Below are positions 43,565-54,452 of a DNA stretch of 64,000 nt, one piece after another. Numbering within the stretch: the first letter of the stretch is position 1; each line of letters starts with the position of its first letter. The DNA is taken from assembly GCF_002775205.1 (NCBI RefSeq), contig NC_036446.1, forward strand, positions 15,996,565 through 16,060,564, in the 5' to 3' direction. The notes beneath the pieces are model-generated. The model did not search any database. It was not told the DNA's origin and saw nothing but the letters and a program-made list of their open reading frames with translations. The DNA comes from Xiphophorus maculatus (lineage: Eukaryota; Chordata; Actinopteri; Cyprinodontiformes; Poeciliidae). Both the position numbers and the translations under genes were made by a program.

Positions 43565-43835
43565 TTTTGGAAGCTGTGGTATATGGACCAGGAAGCTATG
43601 GTATATGGACATGATATGGACCAGGAAGCTATGGTATATGGACATGATATGGACCGGGAAGCTATGGTATATGGACCAGGAAGCTATGGTATATGGACAT
43701 GATATGGACCGGGAAGCTATGGTATATGGACCAGGAAGATATGGTATATGGACATGATATGGACCAGGAAGCTATGGTATATGGACATGATATGGACCGG
43801 GAAGCTATGGTATATGGACCAGGAAGATATGGAAG
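43565..43835. repeat. Minisatellite with alternating 22- and 37-bp units
   Basis: Units begin GAAGCTATGGTATATGGAC and continue either CAG (short) or ATGATATGGACC(A/G)G (long). Confidence 0.85.
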
Positions 43836-44204
43836 CTGATCAACACTTTTTGTTGAGATGGAACGATTACTCCGAAGACACCGATGGCCTCGGATTGTGA
43901 ATACAAGGCCAGGAAATGTGGTTTGGTACTTCTGGTAGCCACTCCTCAAGGCTATGAAGTCATCAGATGAGTTCAAGAAATTTAGTAACTAACGAGTACA
44001 ACGAAGGGGTCGATCCATTCCATGCACAATACTCCACGCAAGAAAAACACGGTAGGTCATTTGAAATGTAGGAGTTCTGATCTTGGTTACAAAGATCTTT
44101 TTGGTTAACCAACAGTGGTTATCCTTGGTAACCTTTTGTTACCGAGGGTAATAAAAGGTTGTGTGTTTGGTGTTTGTTTTCACACGCAGTTCCAAAGGGT
44201 TAGG

Positions 44205-44876
44205 ATTACCCTTTGGTCGGGTTTGTGTGAAGACGAACCCTACCGACTGGGCAGGGGTTAGTTGCCCTTCGGTCGGGTTTGTGTGAAGACGAACCCTACC
44301 GACGGGTAAGGGGTTAGTTGCCCTTCGGTCGGGTTTGTGTGAAGACGAACCCTCCCGACGGGTAAGGGGTTAGTTGCCCTTCGGTCGGGTTTGTGTGAAG
44401 ACGAACCCTACCGACGGGTAAGGGGTTAGTTGCCCTTCGGTCGGGTTTGTGTGAAGACGAACCCTCCCGACGGGTAAGGGGTTAGTTGCCCTTCGGTCGG
44501 GTTTGTGTGAAGACGAACCCTACCGACGGGTAAGGGGTTAGTTGCCCTTCGGTCGGGTTTGTGTGAAGACGAACCCTCCCGACGGGTAAGGGGTTAGTTG
44601 TCCTTCGGTCGGGTTTGTGTGAAGACGAACCCTACCGACGGGGAACAGCTTAGTTGCCTTTCGGTCGGGTTTGTGTGAAGACGAACCCTACCGACGGGTA
44701 AGGGGTTAGTTGCCCTTCGGTCGGGTTTGTGTGAAGACGAACCCTACCGACAGGTAAGGGGTTAGTTGCCCTTCGGTCGGGTTTGTGTGAAGACGAACCC
44801 TCCCGACGGGTAAGGGGTTAGTTGTCCTTCGGTCGGGTTTGTGTGAAGACGAACCCTCCCGATGGGTAAAGGTGTA
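44205..44876 (+). repeat. 56-bp minisatellite, about 12 copies, with higher-order period
   Basis: The unit starts GTTGCCCTTCGGTCGGGTTT and is exactly 56 bp over most copies. Each unit holds an inverted pair, CGGTCGGGTT and AACCCTACCG, separated by about 12 nt. Copies alternate CTACCG and CTCCCG from 44296 to 44632, giving a 112-bp super-unit. It is more CpG-rich than its surroundings. Confidence 0.9.
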
Positions 44877-45511
44877 AAAACTAACCAACCAAACTTTATT
44901 CTTCAGTCAAATATGTGTATGGAATCCATTATTAAGGTTACTAAGAAGGTAATTTAAGAAGTCTCTTGAGTTTTTGAAAAGTGACAATTTCAGAGTTGAA
45001 GGGATTAACCTTAAACCTGCACAGGTCTTGTTGTCTTTCTGTCCTGTTGTCCTTCAGGAATCCTCCTGGATCATCTTTTTTTGTCTCGGATTTCGCCCTT
45101 CATCGCTCCCCATCGGCCGACAGAGGAAAATGGCTGAACTTAAAACATTTATCAAAATGACTTCAGTTTGTTTGTTTATTTTTTTCTTCCTACCAAAAAC
45201 TGGATAAGTCTTCAGTTTGGTACTTTGGCCTCATCCAGCCATTGTTTCTTTCTTTTTTATATTTTTTATGGACAATTTTGTTTAGAGATTTCATTATTAA
45301 TTTTGTTTTGTTTATTTATTTTAGATATGTAAAATATCTTCCAACTTCTGTGTTAAATGTTAGAATTTAATGTATATTGATTTTTGAGGATGTGTTCTTG
45401 CATCATTTTAGCGTTACCATGGTTATGGCGTTTATTGTGATCTGTCTGTATTTATGCTGCCGTTTGTCATTGTCTATTTCTGCTGCATTATTTATTTCAA
45501 CTGCTTTTGTT

Positions 45512-46787
45512 TTCTCAGTTATTTTTCTCTCCACAGAAGCTACACCTGGTCTGGCGTTGATTAGCTGTAGTTGGTTCCTGGAAAAGGTCATTGGCTGACA
45601 TGATGCTGCCATCACCTAACCGTTCTCCCTCTCCTTTTCATTTCCACGAACATGGAAAGTTCTCCTGATCAGTTGACCTGTTGTTGTGTTCCTGCTCTGT
45701 CTTCTCTCAGCTCCAGTCGGTCATGGCAGATGGCTGCTGGTACTGAGCCCGGTTCTGGTTCTGCTGGAGGTTTCTTCCTGGTAGAGGGGAGTTCTTCTTC
45801 TCCACTGTCGCTACATGCATGCCCTGTATGAGGGACTGCTGTAAAGTGAACAACTTGACACAAGCGATTTGCTGTCGCCCCCTGCTGGTCAGATGGAGTG
45901 AATGCTGTAAGTAATGACTACAATCTGCTGGGTTTTATTTGGTACAACTTTTTAAACTACTTTAATAATCAAGTGAGCTTATTGTCCTAGAAATTGGAGT
46001 ATATGTGATTGAACTATAGTTACTTCAAAGTGCATTGAGATGACATTTGTTGTGAATTGGCAATATATAAAATTGAACTTTCGAAAATGATCCCCACCAA
46101 AAAACAATATAAAAAAACAAATAAAAACCCCAACAAACAAATCAAGAAAGTTCAAAACCCCCAAAATAGATACCAAAACATTCAAAATAATAAAAGTAGA
46201 TACCAAAAGGTTAGAAACTTATAATTATAACGCTAATTCACAACAATGTTATCAATGCATTTTATGAAAAATCATTTCAATTTAGTCAGATTACTATTGA
46301 TCCAAGTTATCAATTCATAGGCTAATTTAGGTATAAAGTAGTTTAAAAAGTTGTACCAAATAAAACCCAGCAGATTGTAGAGTCATTACTTACAGCATTC
46401 ACTCCATCTGACCAGTAGGGGGCGACAGCAAATCGCGTGTGTCGAGTTGTTCACTTTACAGCAGTCCCTCATACAGAACATGCATGTAGCGACAGAGGAG
46501 AAGAAGAACTCCCTTCTACCAGGAAGAAACCTCCAGCAGAACCAGAACCGGGCTCAGTACCAGCAGCCATCTGCCATGACCGACTGAAGCTGAGAGAAGA
46601 CAGAGCAGGAACACAACAACAGGTCAACTGATCAGGAGAACTTTCCATGTTCATGGAAATGAAAAGGAGAGGGAGAACGGTTAGGTGATGGCAGCATCAT
46701 GTCAGCCAATGACCTTTTCCAGGAACCAACTACAGCTAATCAACGCCAGACCAGGTGTAGCTTCTGTGGAGAGAAAAATAACTGAGC
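45512..46787. repeat. Large inverted repeat, about 455-bp arms
   Basis: The left arm (about 45512-45967) and right arm (about 46335-46787) are reverse complements at roughly 95% identity by eye, with a spacer of about 367 bp. Both arms translate to near-identical 64-residue frames in opposite directions, which is a by-product of the duplication. The arms contain the 'ctgctggaggtttcttcctg' fish repeat core. The spacer holds that family's tail ('cattgagatgacatttgttg'). Confidence 0.85.
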
Positions 46788-46944
46788 AAACAAGAAGCTT
46801 AGTTTCTAACTATACTTTTTAGTTAGAAAATATTTTGTTTCTAACTAAGCTGGTCGTTTAGTTAGAAACACCAGAGCGCCACCTTCTGGCCTCTCTCCAG
46901 ATCAGTTCAGGTCAGAGAATGGAACTGTTTCTGTCTTTGTTTTT

Positions 46945-47110
46945 TCCCCTCCGTGGGCTGCCACCTTATCGTGGTGGAGGGGTTTGAGTGTCCCAGTGAT
47001 CCTAGGAGCCATCGGAGGCTTCATGGCTCTATTTGGGTCGGGTCTGCCAGGACAAACTGGTCCTAGGTGAGGGATAGGACCAAGAGCAGCCCAGAGATCA
47101 CTTAGACATT
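46945..47110 (+). mobile_element. 5' fragment of an RTE/Rex3-type LINE
   Basis: 'gggctgccaccttatcgtgg' then 'aggggtttgagtgtccc' and 'ggtcctaggtgagggatagg' match the conserved 5' part of an RTE-type element that is abundant in fish. The element stops after about 165 bp, with no ORF. Confidence 0.6.
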
Positions 47111-48021
47111 TTTTAACTCAAACACGCAGCAGACCGCTGATGGACGAGCTCAGCAGCTCTTCCACTGTGCTCAGCAGGTTTTCTGGAGGAAACCCTGAAA
47201 GCTTTTCCAGGTGACTCTTCCTGATTGTTCTCCATTTTGACTTGAAACTCTTAGCAGTCTTCCTTAAGGAATGCTGCAGGTATTTTGCTGTTTATTTAAG
47301 TAATATTTAAAAGTGAGTTTTTGAAAAGTTGGAACCTGCACCTGTCCTGTTGTTGCCTTCCTGTCCTCAATTTCCATTTGCATGATTTGTTTCTCTTTCT
47401 ACCAAAAACTGGATTAATAAAGTCTTCATTCTGGTGTTTTGTAAACAAAATTGTTCTTTAATAAAAGGTTTAGTTGAAACCAGAAACTACATAATTTTTT
47501 TTATTTTTGTCGTTTGTTTATTTAGAATATTTTAAATGTCTTCCAATTCCAGTGTTAAATGTTCATTAGAATATAAAGTTTGAGAATGAAGAGGACTTCT
47601 TCCCTTTGTTCCTCCACTCAGCAGCTTCTTTCTTCTCAGTTGGGTTTTTATTTTCCACCACAACAACATAATAAATGTTGGTGAAAATAATTAATCTCTG
47701 ATTTCCTGTTTCTCCTTTTTATTTGTGTCTGAGCAGGGAGAGTTTCACCAGGTGTCCTACAGCAGATTGATGGTGAGCCGAACCAGTGTGTAGCTACGAC
47801 TCGCTCATCTGAGGCGCCATTGATGGAGGAGATTTGAGATCAAACAGCTTGAAAATGGCCTCACCTGTTGAGCTTGAGTTGCTATGTCACATTGAGCCAA
47901 TGGACGCCGGAAGAGGGGAGACACAGTGAGCAACTGCTGGGCAGAACTGAGAGAAGAAAATGAAGATTTAACTATACAGTCCTGATGAGAAGCTGCTTTT
48001 AGACCCAGATGAACTCCATCT

Positions 48022-48525
48022 ATCCATGCCTGGTTCCCTTCATCCATCCATGCATGCCTGGTTCCCTTCATCTATCCATGAATGCCTGGTTCCCTTCATC
48101 CATCTATCCATGCCTGGTTCCCTTCATCCATCCATGAATGCCTGGTTCCCTTCATCCATCCATGCATGCCTGGTTCCCTTCATCCATCCATGCATGCCTG
48201 GTTCCCTTCATCTATCCATGAATGCCTGGTTCCCTTCATCCATCCATCCATGCATGCCTGGTTCGCTTCATCCATCCATGCATGCCTGGTTCCCTTCGTC
48301 TATCCATGCCTGGTTCCCTTCATCCATCCATGCATGCCTGGTTCCCTTCATCTATCCATGCCTGGTTCCCTTCATCTATCCATGCCTGGTTCCCTTCATC
48401 TATCCATGCATGCCTGGTTCCCTTCATCCATCTATCCATGCCTGGTTCCCTTCATCCATCTATCCATGCCTGGTTCCCTTCATCTATCCATGCATGCCTG
48501 GTTCACTTCATCCATCCATGGATGA
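48022..48525 (+). repeat. Minisatellite with 20/24/28-bp units
   Basis: Built from CATGCCTGGTTCCCTTCATC with extra CATC/CATG tetranucleotides, so units differ in steps of 4 bp. Open frames up to 167 codons exist in all three forward frames only because the repeat lacks stops. It is not a gene. Confidence 0.9.
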
Positions 48526-48539
48526 ATAAATTTTTTACA

Positions 48540-48930
48540 TTTTTTAATTTTATCTACAGTGCTTAACATTGTCCTTGATGTTTAAGGTTATATAAGGTTA
48601 AATTGTCATTATCTGTATCTGGAATGTTTTACTTTATCTCCAACGTTTAATGCAAAAAAGGAAACTTTTCTGGAGATGAAATTTGACATCTGATAAACAT
48701 TGCCAATTATGTTAAACATCAAAGGTAACGGAAAGCATTGTCCTTGATTAAATAAAAAAATCGGGGACAACGTTAAATATCCTGGATATTAAATGCTAAA
48801 CATCAGAGATAAAGTTAAACATCCCGGATGGCATTAAACAGCCACGATAACGATAACCATTGGTGGCTGAAGCTTAACATTGACAATGTTAAACTTTGAA
48901 GATAAACATTGGGGGCAACTTTATTTTCAC
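48540..48930. repeat. Degenerate low-complexity region with recurring TTAAACAT
   Basis: The motif GTTAAACAT, its variants and its reverse complement recur about ten times at irregular intervals. It could be an eroded satellite; no clear unit length is seen. Confidence 0.35.
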
Positions 48931-49129
48931 ACGATTTATTTGAAATTTGATTTCAAGTCTGAAAATCTTGGACCCTTAACGTTTTTTTTTTTTTTTTTAC
49001 TGTTGTAACCGTTAAACAATCTCCCTTTCAGTTCAGCCTTGTTAGTAGAGACTATTGTTGATGTTTCCATCATACAATAACTTGCAATTAAGTATTTGCA
49101 AAGCTCAATGTAATTTTCACAGGTGGTGG

Positions 49130-49295
49130 AACATTATTGTCAACAGCTGCTGAAAGTAACTAGAAAAGTTACTTTTAATGTAACTTAATTACTTTTCAAA
49201 TCAAGTAATTAGGAATCTAAGTTACTTTTTCAAGAAGTAATTAGTAATCCGATTAAAGTTACTTTTGCAAAGTAACTATGCCATCACTGGTCACC
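49130..49295. mobile_element. MITE-like remnant with GTAACT/AGTTAC palindromes
   Basis: 'aaagtaactagaaaagttac' and 'tcaagtaattaggaatctaa' followed by 'aaagtaactatgccatcac' match a non-autonomous repeat found across fish genomes. No target duplication was identified. Confidence 0.5.
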
Positions 49296-49299
49296 ACAG

Positions 49300-50265
49300 A
49301 GACATGAAGTTACTTGGATCATGTATCTTAATTCTTGAGATCCGGCAGCCAAAGTCTAAAAAACTTCAAATGCCTTTTGAAAAGCCTGAGGAACGGCAGA
49401 TTGATGGAGTGATTTAAAATATCTGCAGTTACAAGTATGAATGTGAACTGTTAATTTTTTTTATTCAGTATCTGATATCTTTCTATTGCCTTCTACAGTA
49501 ATTACAATTTATTTAATTAAAAGTTTTATAAATGCAAAGTGTCTAAATGTAGAACTGTTTTCATCATGGTTAAGAGGAAGTAAATTTAAATTTAAGCTTA
49601 AAAAAGTCATTTAAGGCTTAAATTCAATATTGTTGCATCCTTTCTCATGTATTTTCTCACTTTCTTTCAAAAGTATTTTTCAGTGTCTGTGTGCTCCCAC
49701 GTTTGCTAAATTAAATTATATCAAACATGTGACTGTGCTGTTGGATATCAGTCATGATCAGCGTTTGTGATGTTTCATTCATTTTAAAACCATATATGTT
49801 TTTGTTGTGTGGAAAATAAATCTCTCTGAAATAATAAACAGCATACCAAGCAAAATCTTAGCAGTTTAAGTGTAGAAAACAATTCTTTTTAAAAATGGTT
49901 AAAATAATCTAAAAACATAAAAATGTAAAAACCATGTAAAGAAAACACTTCAGAGATTTTTGTAATTTTATTTAAACTGAGAATCAGACTTTTTCATAAG
50001 GCAATTGTCTAAAATCTTCTTTCTAAACAATTTGGAAAAACATCTTGTAATTTTATGACAAATACATAACATGAGAATAACAGAAAATATCAAATAACAT
50101 ACTAATTACAAAAAGGTACATTCAATTTCAAAGCTTGAGACCTGTTTTTTTTTTTTATTTGAGGGGAAGCGGCTGTGGATCCCCCTGAGTCAGACTGTAA
50201 ATGACCCACAGCGCTGCACGGCTCAGAGAAGGGAGAAAACAGAGAGCGCGTCATGTCCACTCTGT
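49300..50265. other. AT-rich gap, nothing recognised
   Basis: No exon, RNA gene or repeat with clear boundaries is seen. Confidence 0.4.
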
Positions 50266-50267
50266 GC

Positions 50268-53200
50268 TTTATTCCTTCAAATTCACATAATCGGACAGGA
50301 ACGTCATTCCAACACCTTTAACGAGAAAGAGCAGCAAACCTTCTGCACTGAAACAAAACAAAAAAAAAATCGAACAAACAAATGAGGTAGCCCTTGTTCA
50401 CCTGCATGAGATTTAAAGATCCAACTATGAACCAGGTTTTATGACAAATGGACTTATTTCAGCCTTGTTTTTAAAAAGCAGGATGCAATCTTTATCACTG
50501 CACATCACTTCCTTACAAAAGCTGTAAGGTTAAAAAAAGAAAAAAGTTGTCATATTCTAGATTGGGCCATGTATTTAAGTCACAAATACATGAAATACAA
50601 AGACACTGAAATTAAACAGTCATTGTTTATCTTAGTGGAAGAACAACAGCACCTTCTCCTGATTTAAAACTATATACAATACATTATTTAGGTGGAAATA
50701 AATCCAGTTTCCAGGTTGCTCTCAGAAACAAAACAAAGATATAAACTGTGCATCAAAACACTGATAATATCATTTGACACAAAGATAGGATGTTTATAAA
50801 CTGAATTTGGGCCAATGTGCAGCGGTGAGGATTAGAAAGTAAATCTTTGGTTCATATTGTTTGCCTTTCAAAAGAAATTGAAACTGATTGTGTCACTTGT
50901 CATCTCACATGATTGAATCCTCTGCAGAGTCCTCTGATTAACGACACAGAAGCATGGCAACGTTTGTGCACCCACTACGTCTACAAACAAAAATCCAATT
51001 ACATTTTGTGACTTTTAAAAAAGATGCATTATCAAAATATAGACAATAAATCTGAATATAATGACACATTTGTTCTTTTCTTTTTATAATAAAGTATTCT
51101 CTAAATTATGCTGTAGAGGAGACAATTAGTGGGTGCACATCTACCTGCACTGCTGCAACACAGACCACTAATCAATATAATATAACATATTTATCTCTTA
51201 ATATCACCTACATCTGTTTGCAATAGCTTATGAGGAACTCTGCAGAAGGAAAATTTGGTCAGCGTGCATAATCTTGATTATTAGAAGTCACTCCATGAAG
51301 CTGGACACTTCCTCAGAGTTTCAACCCACAACCTTCAGGACTCTTCGTCGCGGGCCAAGGCCACTAATGTGCAAGGCTTTGTTTGAGGAGCAACGCCTCA
51401 ACTGATCCCTGAAGCCACTTTGGTCTCCTTTGATTATTTCTCTGTCCTCCAAAGATCAGCCGAGAGGCCAAAAATAAACTCAAATAAATCAGCAAACAAC
51501 TCTTTGGATATTAGCGTCACGGTCACCGCTGCATATTCACCTTTAACATAAACTACGTGGCAGACAAGTGCTAATCTTCACCTACGCTAGCAGAGAAAAA
51601 ACAAACTACAAAGTAACTACAAGGTGTACTCCTCTGAAGTACATCATCTAAGAAAAATAGATTCTTTAGAGGTAAAACATTTTATGGTGTTCATTCTTCA
51701 CTTCAATCTCTGATTAAACACTTTCCAACGCTTTCACTACAATCATTCTTCATGTGTCGCATCCTCACGTGAAACGGCTCCCTCACCCAGACCGGGGACG
51801 CCGCCCACATTAAGGCCAATTATAAAGCTTTTCTGTTCAGATATGCCACTGCAAGCACTTCTGGTGTGAATGTTTACACAAATCAAGTGAACACTGATCC
51901 TTGTAAAAACAGACACTGCAAAAGGGGAGGGGGATCTATCCAACGTCTGAACGGCGTGCTCACAACGTCAGAGGTACATTCAATACATTTTCAGCTTTTT
52001 GTCTGAAGGTAATAAAACATTAAACAGGTTAGTACTGAGAAGATACCCTGTCAGTTCGCCATGTAATACCACATGGCTTTTCAAACGTACTAAACCTTGT
52101 TCCCTGAGTTTAGGAAGAGAGAACGACAATAAAAACAATTAAAACGAGGTAGTATAAAACGCGAGTAGCAAGGGCAACTGCACCAACATACAGAACAAAA
52201 GCTGACATTCATTATTTCTCTCATACCATTACTCAATAATGGACAAAAAAAATTAACACAAATATTATTAATACTGGCTCAGTACCTCAGCAACATCTGA
52301 GGGGTTAAATAACAAAGTGAGTGTGAAGTTTAAAGCCTTCATTCCACACAGCAGGTGGAGCGAGAGGAGGAAGCTACAGCGCCCTTACCATCCGCCAAAT
52401 CAAACAACGCAAAATAAAAGGGATGACAAACGGAGGAAACGGTCATCAGGAAGTATAGCAAGTGATGCAGCTGAAACAGCTCACCATGCAACAAAAGTAG
52501 TTATTAAATATTTAGTGAAAGGTTTGCCCTGAGGGTAACCGAGGTAGATAATCCGCAAAAAGGATTCACATTTCCCTTCTGCTCCAGTGATAAACTCTCA
52601 TAAATAATCTCAGAAATGCCTTTTTTTTTTTACATTTCAGACAATCTTTTAACATTCATGGTGGGTGAGATTTTTGTTCCAAAATATACAAAAAAATGAA
52701 AAGAAAGTAAAAAAGGAAAGAAAAAAAAAGACATTCACAGACAGAAAAAGTTGAACAAAATTACTTTCATACTGTCTTTGTTGGTTCATATTCGTAGGAA
52801 GAAGCAACAAATTGATACAATGCTTCTCTGTGCTTCTTTACTGTTTTCTCAAACTTAACTCACACACATTCAAACCTTGTGATAATTTCAGCATCCTTTT
52901 TAAGTCAATGTTTGATTAATTGGTTCTAGAACAGTGCAAAGGTAACAAAATCTACCTGTAAAGCAAAAAATTATTTGTTGATTTAGTTTCTGGATTTTTA
53001 CTTTTGCTATGTTGGAAGATATTCAAGCATTTCGGATCAAATATTGGCCCTGGGCACGTGACGTCACTCTCTTCGAAACGCTGCCCACTCCGCCATGACG
53101 GACGTCAAAACAACAAATGCGCTCCTGTAAAACCTGTCAAAAACACATGTGCTAGCCTAATATTGCCTTTATTTAGTTGATTTCGCAGTAAAAATGGTCA

Positions 53201-54452
53201 CATGGTGCTGCGCGGTCGGCTGCACAAACAGATAAGCGTGAAAACCAAACTTGTCGTTTTATTGTATAACTTTTAATGAGGAAAGATGCAGCGGGGATTG
53301 ATAGCAGCCGTCAATCATAATGACTGTCAGCCCTCGATGTAATCACTGATTTGCAGCGAACACTTTTTACAAGGTAAGAAGACTAATGTTCATATGCTTT
53401 AAGTAAGTATGATTAGAAAGATATCAAGTATCGCATCTAACCATCAGTAACCATGGAACAATGCCCCGTTTTTAAGTCTCCTGTGTAAGAAGAACGCTAT
53501 TAATGACATAGTGATACAATCATGTGGTTTGAATTCAGGCAAAGTCGTTAATTCGATCAATACGTCAGGAGGGATTAAGTACGGGTTGGTTTTTTAAGCT
53601 AGCTGTTTCAAACTTATGGAAATACCGCCATCTGTGAGCCCCAACCAGGTGTGTTAAGCTCAAAAACAAATTAGCCTGACAAGAAGACGCCATGATTAAA
53701 CTGGCAAAAACAACTTGGGAAAACAGGCCTCATTTCCTACGTCTATCATGGCGCTGCAAATAATGAAGTGACTAGTTGCAAAGGGTCTTTGTTTTAAATA
53801 TCTGAAATACTGCCAAACTGGTGACGTGGCCTTTCCTGTTTTATCCAGTTTCCTCTTGTGCTATTGCACGGATTTTCTCATTTCACTCCACACTGTTTTT
53901 ATTTTTGAATTTTTAAGCAGTAATGAGGCACAATGGGAAAAAAACTTGAACTGCTGCTGCTCAAGTTACTTAACAGGTTGTTGCTAGGTAACCAAAGAGT
54001 GAGTGAGTTGATTCCGCCAACCTTGGTTCTCTAGCTGTGAGAGGTTGAGCGGTTAAAGCCTTTCGTCTTTCTACATCTCAGAGGAAACCTGTCGGAGTTC
54101 AGTAAAATTATTAATCATTCTATCAGAAATCTTTTCTATTGATATTGATCATGTCTCTTTTACTATATATTTATATATATGTATATATATATATTAATTA
54201 TATATAAGGATTATATATATAATTATATATATTAATCTTGATTAATTACTATGTAGTCAGGTAGTAGGTTGATTTTGTTACCTTTGTGTGAACTAATTAT
54301 CTGCACTCTTAGTTTATAATCACCAAATAATCCAGATGTGGCATAAACATGCAAACCTACTTTTCACCTGCTGTATGATGCCTGATTGAATTACACTCCC
54401 TTTCTTCCTGAAACACACACACACACACCTACACCCCAACTCGCAGAAGCAG
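50268..54452 (-). other. Probable long PRTG 3' UTR and flank
   Basis: Downstream of the PRTG stop there is no other gene, and much of 50.3-53.0 kb lacks obvious repeats. TTTATT at 50268-50273 is AATAAA on the minus strand, in a context that could end the transcript about 4.2 kb past the stop. PRTG has a long 3' UTR in mammals. The P-element-like THAP fragment at 53.2 kb and the repeat at 53.98 kb interrupt the stretch, so the true end could be nearer. Confidence 0.35.
53194..53373 (+). pseudogene. Broken THAP zinc-finger exon, transposon-derived
   Basis: The frame from ATG reads MVTWCCAVGCTNR, then two stops within three codons, then KPNLSFY and FNEER. After a frameshift it reads IAAVNHNDCQPSM, a stop, and SLICSEHFLQG before a GTAAG donor at 53374. 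These are the ordered landmarks of a C2CH THAP domain: paired cysteines, an NxxNLSFY segment and the CSEHF cysteine-histidine. THAP exons of this form belong to P-element-like transposases and related genes. With three or more stops and a frameshift it cannot encode a protein. It is antisense to PRTG. Confidence 0.75.

Noticed and set aside
45669-46631. Near-identical 64-residue ORFs on opposite strands
   Set aside because: Both lie in the arms of an inverted repeat made from an interspersed family; the shared frame follows from duplication.
48026-48566. Three overlapping ORFs of 114-167 codons
   Set aside because: Products of a stop-free minisatellite; no start context, no domain.
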